This document shows positions 1 through 9,348 of a stretch of DNA of 23,136 nucleotides, in pieces; position 1 is the stretch's first letter, and every line of letters begins with the position of its first letter. A program made the position numbers and the translations under genes. Source of the stretch: an uncultured Eubacteriales bacterium (GTDB lineage Bacteria; Bacillota; Clostridia; Oscillospirales; CAG-272); assembly GCA_900554225.1 (NCBI GenBank), contig USGH01000011.1:1-23136 (forward strand), written 5' to 3'. Under the pieces are notes generated by a model. The model saw nothing but the letters and a program-made list of their open reading frames with translations. It did not search any database and had not been told where the DNA came from.

Positions 1-1042
1 GATGAACATCATCACCGGGTGCCTTGCCGCGACCTCCGGCTCTGTCACCATCGACGGACTGGACATTTACGAGGACGCCGTGGATGCGAAAAAAAAGATC
101 GGGTATCTGCCCGAGCTGCCGCCGCTGTACACCGATATGACCCCCGACGAGTACCTGCTCTTTGTCGGCCGCGCGAAGGGATTGCGGGGGGATGCGCTTT
201 ATAAAGAGGTGGAGCGCGTCGAAAAACGGACCGGATTGACCGAAATGCGCGCACGTCTGATCAAAAACCTCTCGAAAGGCTACAGACAGCGGGTCGGGAT
301 CGCACAGGCGATTCTCGGAGACCCGGAGATCATCATTCTCGACGAGCCGACGGTCGGTCTGGATCCGCTCCAGATCATCGAGATCCGGGAGCTGGTCCGG
401 GAGCTGGGCGAGAACCACACCGTGATCCTTTCGAGCCACATCCTGTCCGAGATCAGCGCGGTCTGCGATTACGTCATCATCATCGCGCATGGGGAGATCG
501 TTGCGTCCGATACCATCGAAAACCTCACCACCCTGTATGCCGGGAAAAGCACCATCGATCTGGATGTGCGCGGGGGCAGACAGCAGATCGCGTCGCTGCT
601 TGAGCCGTATGCGGAGATCACCTCGCACGAGGTCACGGACGGTGAGGGTGGTCTGACCCATCTGCGCCTGACACTGGACGGGAACGAGGACATCCGCGAG
701 AGCCTCTTCTACCGTTTTGCCGACGCGCATGTGCCGATTCTCTCGATGCAGTACGAGGAAGTGACGCTCGAAAAGGTGTTCCTCTCCCTCACCGAGGAGA
801 AGAAGCCGGAAGAGGAGACAGATTCCGACGGCACCGTAGACGTATTCACCGCGCTCCACACCGAGTCTGTCGCGGAAAAGGCGGAGGCGGATCGGGAAGC
901 GTACCCCGATACCGAGGAGGATCTGCCCGAAACGGAAGCCCTGTCGGATACAGAGACGGCAGAGGCCGATGCGGATAAGACTGCGGATACGGAAAAATCC
1001 GGCGACAAGGACGACTACACCCCGCTGTTTGGCGGTCGATGA
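1..1042 (+). CDS. ABC transporter ATP-binding protein, GldA/CcmA type (5' end outside window)
   Basis: This is the nucleotide-binding subunit of an ABC-2 type exporter. It would hydrolyse ATP on the cytoplasmic face to drive the permease encoded next. The ABC signature LSKGYRQR lies at about residues 90-97 of the visible part, Walker B IIILDEP at 110-116, the D-loop just after, and the switch histidine in SSHIL at about 146. The Walker A P-loop is not present; the first ATG (2-4) matches the residue that normally follows the P-loop (GKSTTMN...), so it is internal and the real start lies upstream of the window. After the ATPase domain comes a long, very acidic tail of about 75 residues rich in Glu, Asp and Thr. 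That tail is unusual and its role is unknown. The gene is followed by the permease after an 18-base gap. Confidence 0.93.
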   Translation, partial: MNIITGCLAATSGSVTIDGLDIYEDAVDAKKKIGYLPELPPLYTDMTPDEYLLFVGRAKGLRGDALYKEVERVEKRTGLTEMRARLIKNLSKGYRQRVGIAQAILGDPEIIILDEPTVGLDPLQIIEIRELVRELGENHTVILSSHILSEISAVCDYVIIIAHGEIVASDTIENLTTLYAGKSTIDLDVRGGRQQIASLLEPYAEITSHEVTDGEGGLTHLRLTLDGNEDIRESLFYRFADAHVPILSMQYEEVTLEKVFLSLTEEKKPEEETDSDGTVDVFTALHTESVAEKAEADREAYPDTEEDLPETEALSDTETAEADADKTADTEKSGDKDDYTPLFGGR

Positions 1043-1047
1043 GGAAT

Positions 1048-1053
1048 AGGAGG
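1048..1053 (+). promoter_or_regulatory. Ribosome binding site deciding a TTG start
   Basis: AGGAGG lies 7 bases before the TTG at 1061. No ATG or GTG fits this site better, so the permease most likely starts with TTG. Confidence 0.75.
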
Positions 1054-1060
1054 AACGATT

Positions 1061-1924
1061 TTGAGTGCGATTTACAGACGCGAGGTGCGCTCGTACCTCT
1101 GCGGTATGACGGGTGCGATTTTCATGGCGTTTATACTGTGTATGACGGGCATATATATGACGGTATACAATCTGATGGGCGGGTATCCGAATTTTGAGGT
1201 GGCACTGTCCGGCATGGCGTTCGTGTACCTCATCGCGGTGCCGGTATTGACGATGCGGTCCTTCTGGGAGGAAAAGCACGCGAGGACGGATCAGCTGCTC
1301 TATGCCCTGCCGTTGTCGATGACCTCTGTCGTGATGGCGAAATTCCTGGCGATGGCGACGATCCTCTTCCTTCCGACCGCGGTGATCTCCCTCTATCCGC
1401 TCCTTCTTGCCACGTTTGGTACGGTATCGCTCGGCAGTGCCTATGGGGCGATCCTTGCCTTCTTCCTGCTTGGCTGCACACTGGTCTCCATCGGGATGTT
1501 TCTCTCGTCCCTCACGGAGAGTCAGGTGATCGCGGCGGTGTTGGGCGTGGCGGCAATGCTCTTCTGCTACCTTATGAACGGCATTGCGGGACTGATCCCG
1601 ACCACGGCGCAGGCATCCTTTGTCGGCTTCTTACTGCTGGCGTGTGCGCTTGGCCTGATCGTGCAGTCGGTGACGAAAAATTCCACGGCGGCGATCACGA
1701 CTACGGCGGTGCTGGTTCTTATCATAGCAGTCCTCTACTTCTGGAAGAGCGAGCTGTTTGCCGGGACCCTGCCGAAGCTGCTGTCCGCACTGGCTCTGTT
1801 TGATCGGATGAGCGACTTCACAAACGGCATATTCGATCTGACGGCAATCACGTATTACATCAGCGTAACGGGGCTGTTCTGCTATCTGACAGTGCAGTCC
1901 ATGGAAAAGAAACGGTTTGCGTAA
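1061..1924 (+). CDS. ABC-2 type permease, GldF-like
   Basis: This is the membrane subunit partnered with the ATPase just upstream. The 287-residue protein is almost wholly hydrophobic, with about six to eight predicted membrane spans: a first span near residues 17-38, a second near 48-68, a cluster from about 95 to 228, and a last one near 262-280. Length and pattern fit the GldF/ABC-2 family. The start is TTG, chosen because AGGAGG precedes it by 7 bases. The next gene begins 12 bases after this stop, so the four genes read as one operon. The substrate cannot be told; GldF-type exporters are named from gliding motility in Bacteroidetes, but in Firmicutes their cargo is generally unknown. Confidence 0.88.
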   Translation: MSAIYRREVRSYLCGMTGAIFMAFILCMTGIYMTVYNLMGGYPNFEVALSGMAFVYLIAVPVLTMRSFWEEKHARTDQLLYALPLSMTSVVMAKFLAMATILFLPTAVISLYPLLLATFGTVSLGSAYGAILAFFLLGCTLVSIGMFLSSLTESQVIAAVLGVAAMLFCYLMNGIAGLIPTTAQASFVGFLLLACALGLIVQSVTKNSTAAITTTAVLVLIIAVLYFWKSELFAGTLPKLLSALALFDRMSDFTNGIFDLTAITYYISVTGLFCYLTVQSMEKKRFA

Positions 1925-1936
1925 GGGGTGTGCGAT

Positions 1937-3421
1937 ATGAATCAAACAACGGAAAAACAAAAAAAGACGCGCGCGCCCGGCGGAAAACGGGTATTGAAGC
2001 TCGGCTCCATCAGCCTGACGACAACGGCGGTGGTGATCGCGGTGGTGGTGGTTCTCAATCTCCTGGTGGGAGAGCTGCCCGCGACGGTGACGAAGATCGA
2101 CCAGAGCGCACTCGGACTGTACACCGTCGGGGAGGAGACGGAAACGGTCCTTGCGGGTGTGGATACCGATGTACACCTCTATGTACTCGCCGAACGCGGG
2201 ATGGAGGACACAACGATCCTGACCCTGCTCGAACGGTACGAGGCACTGAACCACCATGTTCGGGTAGAAACGGTGGATCCGGCGACCCGTCCGACCTTCA
2301 TTGCGCAGTACACGGAGGATACCCTCTCCCAGAACAGCGTGATCGTGGCGTCCGGTCTCCGCCACACGATCGTAAACTACAGCGACATCTACCAGACGCA
2401 GTATTCCGAGGAGGATTACTACAATTATTTATATACCGGACAGATGCCCTCCGGCACGAAATACTTCAATGGGGAGCTTGCGTTCACCTCGGCGATCGAT
2501 TACGTGACCCGCGCCGATCTGCCGATGCTCTACAGCCTGACCGGACATGGCGAAACGGCACTGTCCTCCACGTATCAGGGCTATATCACGAGCGAAAATA
2601 TCGGCATGGCGGAGCTGTCTCTCCTGACCGTGGATGAGATCCCGGCGGACTGCACAGCGATCCTCATCGCGAATCCGACCTCCGACATCAATGCAGACGA
2701 GCGGGATATGCTCTCGCGCTACCTCGTGGAGGGCGGCAATATCCTCCTTATCACCGGCTACGACCACTATTCGGAAGCCGGTATGCCCAATCTTGCCGCG
2801 CTGTGCAGCGAAATGGGACTGGAATCCGTGGACGGACTGGTGATCGAGGGCTCCCGCGACCGCTATACGGGCTATCCGTATTCGCTGCTTCCCTCCATTG
2901 GCTCCACAGGACCCATGACGGAGCTGTCGGAGAGCGTGAAATATGCCCTTATGAACGCGTCGCACGGGATCGTTTCCACCGGAACGGCAAGCGTCTACCC
3001 GATTCTCACCACATCGTCGCAGGCATATGTGAAATCCATCTCCGGCGATGGGATCACGACCTTTGAAAAGGAGGACGGCGACATTTCCGGCACCTGCTAT
3101 GTGGGTGTCGGCGCATCCGGAGAAGCAGACGGCACCCGGTCGGATACCTATAAATTCGTGTGGTATTCCTCCCCGTCCATTGTGGATGAATCGACGGATC
3201 AATACGTTTCCGGCGGCAATTCGGCGGTATTCATGGCGTCTGTCGGCTGGATGGCGGAGAATCCGGTTTCGCTCTCGATCCTGGCAAAGCAGCTCCAGGT
3301 CGAAGCGTTGACCCTCACGGCGGGGCAGCAGACCTTCTGGGCAGCCATGGTTACGGTGATCCTGCCGATAGCGGTTCTTGCCATCGGATTTGCCGTGTGG
3401 TTCCGGAGAAGAAAGGCGTGA
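1937..3421 (+). CDS. GldG-like ABC transporter auxiliary protein
   Basis: This is a 494-residue membrane-anchored extracytoplasmic protein of the GldG / ABC_transp_aux type, which accompanies GldA and GldF in exporter operons. One membrane span lies near residues 25-47 after a basic, Lys/Arg-rich N-terminus, and another near 468-488 before an RRRKA end, leaving a large domain outside. That domain carries the usual features of the family, including the segment YSLTGHGE near residue 200 and ILLITGYDH near 275. A GTG at 1928 also opens the frame, but it overlaps the AAGGGG ribosome site at 1923-1928, so the ATG at 1937 is preferred. It follows the permease by 12 bases and precedes the DUF4340 gene by 3 bases. 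Confidence 0.85.
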   Translation: MNQTTEKQKKTRAPGGKRVLKLGSISLTTTAVVIAVVVVLNLLVGELPATVTKIDQSALGLYTVGEETETVLAGVDTDVHLYVLAERGMEDTTILTLLERYEALNHHVRVETVDPATRPTFIAQYTEDTLSQNSVIVASGLRHTIVNYSDIYQTQYSEEDYYNYLYTGQMPSGTKYFNGELAFTSAIDYVTRADLPMLYSLTGHGETALSSTYQGYITSENIGMAELSLLTVDEIPADCTAILIANPTSDINADERDMLSRYLVEGGNILLITGYDHYSEAGMPNLAALCSEMGLESVDGLVIEGSRDRYTGYPYSLLPSIGSTGPMTELSESVKYALMNASHGIVSTGTASVYPILTTSSQAYVKSISGDGITTFEKEDGDISGTCYVGVGASGEADGTRSDTYKFVWYSSPSIVDESTDQYVSGGNSAVFMASVGWMAENPVSLSILAKQLQVEALTLTAGQQTFWAAMVTVILPIAVLAIGFAVWFRRRKA

Positions 3422-3424
3422 CCC

Positions 3425-4462
3425 ATGACGAAAAAACGGAAGAATAAGTGTATCCCCATTTTTGTCCTCCTTGCCGTGTTCGCGGTGATCCTTATCGCCT
3501 ATCTTGCCCTGTCGGATGCCAACGACCGCAGAGAAGCGGAAGAAGCCGCCGCAGAGGACACGATGATCTCTCTCGCGGAGCTGGACGAATCCACGGCGAC
3601 GGAAATCCGGTATAAAAACCGCGACCTGTCCGGCACGTGGATCACGTTCACAAAGTCCGGCGATACCTGGCAGGCGGAGGATCCGGACTTCCCGCTGAAC
3701 ACCGAGCGCGTGACGGCAATGGTCTCGGCGATCTCGAATATCGCGGCAAACCGCTCCGTGGACGAGGGAAGCGCGGCGGAATACGGACTGGACGATCCTG
3801 CGGTGCAGATCGAGGTCACGTATAACGGAAACACGACGTACCGCTACGCCATCGGGGACAAAAACACCTTCAACGGCGAATACTATTTCCAGAACGACGA
3901 CGGCAGCTTCTATATGATCTCCGCCGGTCTCCTGCCGTATTTCCAGTACGATCTGGAGGATCTCATCCTGCTCGACAGTGTGGTGTCCGATATCCAGACG
4001 GAATACATCCGCGCCATCACCGTGACCCTGCCGACCGGCGAGGAGCGCGTGTTCACCACCGAGGAGGACATCGCCGCTGTGTATGAGCTGTTCTGCGAAT
4101 TTGACTGCACGAGGTACGCGGACTACTATGCCGACGACGCGGAAATGGCGGAATACGGCATCACGAAAACCGCCGGAATCCGCATCGATTACAAGAGATC
4201 GGTGACGGTGGCGGGCACGGAGACGACCTCCGATGGTCAGAGTACGCAGGGGACTACCCTTATGGATGCGACCTACGACCTCTATACGGGCGACAAATCC
4301 GAGGACGGCAGCGCATACTACTACACGCCGCAGAAATCGACCATCGTCTACACCATCGAGCCGGAGGTGCTGGAAGCCCTGTGGCAGCTGGAGCCGACCA
4401 CGGTGGAGGAAGCCTTAGAAGAGGCGGAGCTTCTTACCGGAGAAATGTCGGAGCCGGAGTGA
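3425..4462 (+). CDS. DUF4340 domain membrane-anchored protein
   Basis: This 345-residue protein has one N-terminal membrane span (about residues 9-27) and an exported domain resembling DUF4340. That family is regularly found as the last gene of GldA/F/G-like exporter operons, where it is thought to act with the GldG-like subunit; its activity is not known. Segments such as YGLDDPAVQIEV (about residue 120) and TYRYAIGDKN are typical of the family. It starts 3 bases after the previous stop, with AAAGG near 3410 as a modest ribosome site. A long run of Glu/Ala ends the protein. A strong intrinsic terminator follows 13 bases downstream, so this is the last gene of the operon. Confidence 0.85.
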   Translation: MTKKRKNKCIPIFVLLAVFAVILIAYLALSDANDRREAEEAAAEDTMISLAELDESTATEIRYKNRDLSGTWITFTKSGDTWQAEDPDFPLNTERVTAMVSAISNIAANRSVDEGSAAEYGLDDPAVQIEVTYNGNTTYRYAIGDKNTFNGEYYFQNDDGSFYMISAGLLPYFQYDLEDLILLDSVVSDIQTEYIRAITVTLPTGEERVFTTEEDIAAVYELFCEFDCTRYADYYADDAEMAEYGITKTAGIRIDYKRSVTVAGTETTSDGQSTQGTTLMDATYDLYTGDKSEDGSAYYYTPQKSTIVYTIEPEVLEALWQLEPTTVEEALEEAELLTGEMSEPE

Positions 4463-4474
4463 CCGCATCGAAAG

Positions 4475-4525
4475 AAAAGACACAGGCAGGATGTATAAAC
4501 CGATACATCTGTCTGTGTCTTTTTT
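4475..4525 (+). terminator. Intrinsic terminator of the ABC exporter operon
   Basis: A long hairpin has AAAAGACACAGGCAG and GATGTAT on the left arm and ATACAT, CTGTCTGTGTCTTTT on the right. It pairs over about 21 bp with one bulged G and one G.U pair around a 6-base loop, and is followed by a T run ending at 4525. It lies just after the DUF4340 stop. Confidence 0.92.
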
Positions 4526-4547
4526 ATGATGCTCTGAATCAATCGGA

Positions 4548-4592
4548 TTTTTGCGGTAAAAGGCTGAAATACAAGGACTTTTATCGCAAAAA
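4548..4592. repeat. AT-rich inverted repeat between convergent genes
   Basis: Two 15-base arms (4548-4562, TTTTTGCGGTAAAAG; 4578-4592, CTTTTATCGCAAAAA) pair with a single G.U and enclose a 15-base loop. It sits between the DUF4340 terminator and the convergent glycoside-hydrolase-like gene. It lacks a T run after the stem on either strand, so it is not a classic terminator. The rest of 4526-4664 shows no gene. Confidence 0.7.
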
Positions 4593-4664
4593 TAACCTGA
4601 AAGCAAAGGTTTCCCGAAGTTGCCTGGGGCGAGGGTTTATCAAATCCTGCGGGAATACGCCGCC

Positions 4665-6835
4665 TCAGGCACGCACCGTGTCGAGCATACGGAATTCGCC
4701 CGGAGCAAGCGTGATCTTTTCGCGTACACCGAACTGATGGAGCCAGAACGTCTTTTCCGCTTCAAAATCGATGTTGAAAAGGCAGATCTTCCCGCCGTCC
4801 GGAAAGTAGCTGAACGATACATAGCGGCAGACGTCTCCGGGAGCTGCGCCGTCGTCCGTGATATAGACATGACCGCGGCTCTCATGGGCGATGGCACGGA
4901 AGATGGTACCGATCATGCCGCCGGAATGCATGGTCGCGCCCGGACCCTCATCGAGATCGCACGCGCCGGGATACGTCCATGTGTTGAGGAAATAGCATTT
5001 ACCCTTGCCGTACCGATGGCAGAGCAGCACCGGACGGTCTGTTTCATCGTCGGTGATGCACACCTCGATGGCGGGATCGGTGATTTCCAGCTGTCCGAGC
5101 GGTACGCCGAGGATGCCGAACCGTCTCGGATACGCCTCCCCGAGTGCGTGAGAGCTGCGCGGGATCATGCTCCAGTAGATATTCTCGCCGCGCGCAAGGA
5201 CCCGTACGCCGCACAGCTCGCTGAAATCGCCGCCATGGACCAGGGTGTCCGTGGTATAGGCGAAATTGCGCGTGTCGTCCGTGGAGAGCTGCGGGATCGA
5301 GATAAAGAGCGTGCCGCCGCCTGCCACATAATCGCACAGGATCCGGTACTGCGTCTCGGACGACGTGTTCCAACCCGTGAACAGCAGCGCCTTATAGTGT
5401 GAGAGAAGAAATTCCGGCGTGATCTCGTCGTAGGCGAAGGAGACCACGTCCACCTGTCCGTACGGCGTGCCGGAGAGATGGATGTTGACGTACGGCGCGG
5501 TCACAGGCACCTCTGGGAAGAATACGTCCCGTGCGAGCTTCCAGCCGCGTTCAGGTGCGCCCTGGAACCAGTTGCCGTTTTGCAGCGCGACGTCGTACAG
5601 GCCGCAGATGGCGTAGCCGTGGTTGTACCGGGCGGAGGTCAGGTCGAGATTGCCCTTTGCCAGCGCCACGGTGGTCTCCGGCTGTCCCTCCGGCGTTCCG
5701 TTTGCCTTGACGAAATTCCAGAAATCGGAGATCACGCGGCGGTAGCTCTGGCATACGGGCGAGCGAGCGTCCACCATGCCGTAATACGGACGTGCCTGAC
5801 GGATGTACGGCGCCATTTTCTCCGGTTCATTTGTGACGATGCGGCGCGCGTCTCCCCAGCCGATGACGCCGAGCGTTTCCGAAGCCTCCTGCGGCATTTG
5901 CAGACGCGGCGAATCGGGCGAGAGCGTATGCTCCACGAACCAGTTGCCGGATTCATTGATGATCATCTTGCTGCCTGCCATATATTTGAGATAAAACGCG
6001 GTGCGCTGTCGGGCTGCCAGTCGTAATGCTCGTGCGCCAGATGAGAGCCCCACAGCGGAAGCTCGTGCTGCCGATAGAGCCCCCGGGAGATCGCGCTTGC
6101 CAGATTGAGGCTTGCGAACGCGAAATCCTCGATCACGGGCATATCCGCGCCGCCTGCCACCTCGTAATCGATGTGAAATTCACTTGAGGTTGCCATGACG
6201 AATTTCCATCCGTCGCGGTGTCTCTGCGCGGCAAAGCTCTGTACCGCGTCGCGGAGATGGTCGGCAAAGATGGCAAGATGCGGCACTCCGTCGGGGCAGA
6301 GCGCAAGGAGCTGCTCGGTGCCGTTTAAGGAATCGGAGAACTTTTCGCCGAAGTCGTAGCCCAGATAATACTGGCCGCCCTCGTCCACCATGCGCCGGAT
6401 CCATTCGTGCCTGGCGTCCGTGTAGATGAGCGTCGTGTACAGCCCGCGCTTTTTCGCCTCCATGAGGAATCGGTAGAAGCCGGCGCCCATACGGCTTTCG
6501 TATTTCGCGAATAGCTCCTTATATTCCGGCTCGTCTACGGACAGATGGGTAAGCGTATCCCAGTCCGGATCGGGGATATCCACGCCCACGTCCGCCAGAT
6601 CGTAGATCCATTCGCCGATGAGACGAGGCGTAAAGCCGCGCGGGATCCCCCAGAGCTGGACAAGATTGCCCTGGTTTTCTTCGACCACGCGGTCTAAGTG
6701 CTCGATCACGGAAAAATACTGACACTGCCAGCCGTAGTGGCCGCGCATGGTGCAAAGCAGTGTATCGGTTTCCGTGGGATAGATGCCGGAGCCGACAAAA
6801 ATGCCCTCCGGCGGCAGCTTGATTTTATCTGTCAT
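4665..6835 (-). pseudogene. Glycoside-hydrolase-like protein, interrupted by a -1 frameshift
   Basis: Two reading frames join into one protein. The upstream part runs from the ATG at 6835 (preceded by GTGAGG) and loses frame near 5993-5996; the downstream part is open to the stop at 4665. With one missing base restored the gene has 724 codons, i.e. 723 residues. The break falls inside continuous sequence: ...DSAPRF in one frame continues as YLKYMAGSKM in the other. The N-terminal half looks like a TIM-barrel carbohydrate-active enzyme (EFHIDYEV, LPLWGSHLAHEHYDW). The C-terminal half has a segment like the glutamine-amidotransferase-like middle domain of GH42 beta-galactosidases (YKALLFTGWN, DYVAGGGTLFISIPQLS) and then a small beta domain. 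I cannot assign a GH family or a substrate. No signal peptide is seen. The break may be a real mutation or an assembly error in an A run. Confidence 0.68.
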
Positions 6836-6916
6836 ATAAACCTCACTTATGACTGTATTCTGCGGGGAACGGGCGCTTTCTATGGTGTGTGGATGTCGCC
6901 GCGGCACTCTATAGTA

Positions 6917-9202
6917 TTATTCGGCCTCCGAAAGCCACTTGCGCAGCAGGGTACACCGGACGGTCTGCCGATTGTTTTCGATCATCCGGGAGAGCACCGC
7001 GGGTTTTCCGACCAGCACCACCATCTTCGACGCACGGGTGACGGCGGTGTAGAGCAGATTGCGCGTCTGGAGCATCGGGGCGCAGTCGTACAGCGGGATC
7101 ACGACCACGGGGTATTCGCTGCCCTGGCTCTTGTGAACCGTCACGGCATAAGCATGATCCAGTTCTTCGAGCATCCCGTAATCGTAGCGGCAGATCCGTT
7201 CATCCATGCGCACCACGACGCATTCGTTTTCCCGGTCGATCTCCGTGATCACGCCGATGTCCCCGTTGAATACGCCCAGACCCTCCTTACCCTGCTCCGT
7301 TTCCCATTCCATCGCGTAGTTGTTCTTCGTCTGCATCACCCGGTCGCCTACCCGATAGACCCTGTCGCGCCAGACCTGTTCCGGACGTGTCGGATCGGGT
7401 GGATTGAGCGCACCCTGCAAGGCGACGTTCAGATTCTCCGTACCCGAAAATCCCTTCCGAGAGGGGGTGATCACCTGGATTTTCTCGACAATGTCCGCGC
7501 CATACGTCCGTGGGAGTCTGTTTTTCACGAGATCGATCACAGTTCCGGCGATCGATTCCTCCGTGTCGCGCCGCTGATAGAAGAAGTCGCCGTCCGCACG
7601 CGGTGTCAGATCGGGCATTTCTCCGTCGTGGATCCGGTGTGCGTTCAGAATGATCCGGCTCGTCTCCGATTGGCGGAATACCTCCGTCAGCCGCACCACG
7701 TTGCACACGCCGCAGTCGCACAGATCACGCAGCACATTTCCGGCACCGACGGAGGGGAGCTGGTCGCTGTCGCCGATCAGGATGAGCCGCGCTCCCGGTT
7801 TGACCGCCTTGAGCAGTGCCTCCATGAGCAGGATGTCGATCATCGACGCCTCGTCCACGATCAGCACGTCCTCCTCCAGCCGGTTGTCCTCACCGCGCGC
7901 AAAGCTCGAATTGTCCTCGTCCCCGGTGAATTCCATTTCGAGGAGTCGATGGATCGTTTTCGCCTCGTGGGAGGTCGCCTCGCTCATCCGTTTGGCAGCC
8001 CGTCCGGTCGGTGCGCAGAGGGAAATCTGCATATCCAGAGACCGGAAAGTGGAGAGCAGCCCCTTGATGATCGTCGTTTTGCCGGTGCCGGGACCGCCGG
8101 TCAGGATCATCACGCCGTCCGTCAGCGCATCCGCAATCGCCTGCCGCTGCATTTTCGCATACGTGAAGCCGCACTGCGTCTCGCTTTTTTCAATCATGGA
8201 CGGAATGTCGCGCACATCGAGCTTCGCGCATCGTTTGGAGAGAAACGCCAGCTTTTCGGCGACGTATTTTTCCGCTCTGTAGAAATAAGGAAGATACAGG
8301 TAGCTCTTTCCCTCGTGCGTCACGGAGACCAGACGGCTCTCGGCACAGGCACTCCGGCAGGCGGCATACAGCTTTGCGCCCGCTTCCGCTTCGGATACAG
8401 GCGATCCGGTGAACAACAGCTCCTTTGCCATGCGCAGCACGTCTGCTTCCGGGAGACAGGTGTGGCCGCCGCGCTGGGATTCCGTGGTCAGGATGTGGCA
8501 GATTCCCTCTGTCAGCCGTTCCGGAGAATCGGGGGATAGTCCAAGCTGTACGGCAATCTGATCGGCGCGCCGGAATCCGATCCCGGAAAAGCTGCGGCAC
8601 AGGGCGTAGGGATTGTTCCGGATCCGGTCCACCGCACCGCCGCCCCACTTTTTGTAGATGCGCATGGCGGTCGCGGACGGAAAGAAATCGCGGCAGAAGA
8701 GCATGACGGCGCGGGAGCCTGCCATGTTGCGGAACTGCTCGCTGATGGACTGCGCCTTCTTTTTCGTGATCCCGGGTACGTCGCAGAGCCAGTCCGGATG
8801 CTCCTCAATGACGGTGAACGTGTCGTTGCCGAACAGCTCCACCATTTTCTGTGCCGTTCGGGGACCGATCCCCTTGATGTTGCCGCCCGCGAGATACCGG
8901 AGAATGTCCCCCTGATCGGCAGGCAGCTCCTTGTCGTAGGAGACCGCCTTGAACTGTCTGCCATAGGTGGGATGGTTGACCCAGTCGCCCTGCACCGTGA
9001 TCCGGTCGCCCTCCGAGAGATACGGGATCGTCCCCACCACGGTCACAGGCTCCCCGGACGACGCGTCCTCGATCACACAGACCACATACCCGCTCTCCTC
9101 GCTCTGGTACACGATGTCGTCGACAATGCCGGCGATGGATTGCCGCGCGCCGTTCTGCGCCCCGTTCTGCGGGATATTCGACTGGTATTCCTGCTCTGCC
9201 AT
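6917..9202 (-). CDS. recD2: RecD2-type ATP-dependent DNA helicase
   Basis: This is a 761-residue SF1B 5'-to-3' DNA helicase of the RecD2/RecD-like family that occurs outside RecBCD, with roles in replication-fork maintenance, mismatch repair and recombination. In order it has: an N-terminal OB-like domain (about 20-95); helix-hairpin-helix segments (IKGIGPRTAQ near 109-118 and VPGITKKKAQ near 142); Walker A GGPGTGKTT at 369-377; Walker B VDEAS near 449-453; motif III GDSDQLPSV near 477-485; an EVFRQ motif near 507; VHKSQGSEYP near the C-terminus; and YTAVTRA as motif VI. The start is the ATG at 9202 because GGGAGGA (9213-9207) precedes it; a longer TTG start at 9241 would lie inside the promoter. 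All key residues look intact. Confidence 0.97.
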   Translation of the reverse strand: MAEQEYQSNIPQNGAQNGARQSIAGIVDDIVYQSEESGYVVCVIEDASSGEPVTVVGTIPYLSEGDRITVQGDWVNHPTYGRQFKAVSYDKELPADQGDILRYLAGGNIKGIGPRTAQKMVELFGNDTFTVIEEHPDWLCDVPGITKKKAQSISEQFRNMAGSRAVMLFCRDFFPSATAMRIYKKWGGGAVDRIRNNPYALCRSFSGIGFRRADQIAVQLGLSPDSPERLTEGICHILTTESQRGGHTCLPEADVLRMAKELLFTGSPVSEAEAGAKLYAACRSACAESRLVSVTHEGKSYLYLPYFYRAEKYVAEKLAFLSKRCAKLDVRDIPSMIEKSETQCGFTYAKMQRQAIADALTDGVMILTGGPGTGKTTIIKGLLSTFRSLDMQISLCAPTGRAAKRMSEATSHEAKTIHRLLEMEFTGDEDNSSFARGEDNRLEEDVLIVDEASMIDILLMEALLKAVKPGARLILIGDSDQLPSVGAGNVLRDLCDCGVCNVVRLTEVFRQSETSRIILNAHRIHDGEMPDLTPRADGDFFYQRRDTEESIAGTVIDLVKNRLPRTYGADIVEKIQVITPSRKGFSGTENLNVALQGALNPPDPTRPEQVWRDRVYRVGDRVMQTKNNYAMEWETEQGKEGLGVFNGDIGVITEIDRENECVVVRMDERICRYDYGMLEELDHAYAVTVHKSQGSEYPVVVIPLYDCAPMLQTRNLLYTAVTRASKMVVLVGKPAVLSRMIENNRQTVRCTLLRKWLSEAE

Positions 9203-9231
9203 GGCTTCCTCCCGGGTGAATAGATACAAAT

Positions 9232-9260
9232 ATTGTAGCACAATCCGCGGGGAAAGTCAA
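9232..9260 (-). promoter_or_regulatory. Sigma-A type promoter of recD2
   Basis: On the minus strand, TTGACT (9260-9255) and TACAAT (9237-9232) are separated by exactly 17 bases. They lie 30 bases upstream of the recD2 ATG. Confidence 0.85.
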
Positions 9261-9280
9261 TCGGGGGAGCGGGGAAAGAG

Positions 9281-9309
9281 AAAACCCCGTCGTGCGAAAA
9301 CGAGGCTTT
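9281..9309 (-). terminator. Probable terminator after the exported-protein gene
   Basis: On the minus strand AAAGCCTCGT pairs imperfectly with ACGACGGGG and runs into TTTT. It lies between the end of the 9349-10545 gene and the recD2 promoter. The stem has a bulge and the T run is short, so support is moderate. Confidence 0.45.
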
Positions 9310-9348
9310 CGTATGGGGGACAAAGGGGAGGATAGAACGTATACCGCA

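Noticed and set aside
2..4. ATG at the window start as the true start of the ABC ATPase
   Set aside because: The P-loop, needed for ATP binding, would be missing; the Met matches the residue that follows it in intact family members.
6698..8539. A 613-codon + strand frame
   Set aside because: It is antisense to recD2, which has all helicase motifs; the + strand product is rich in His and Arg with no domain.
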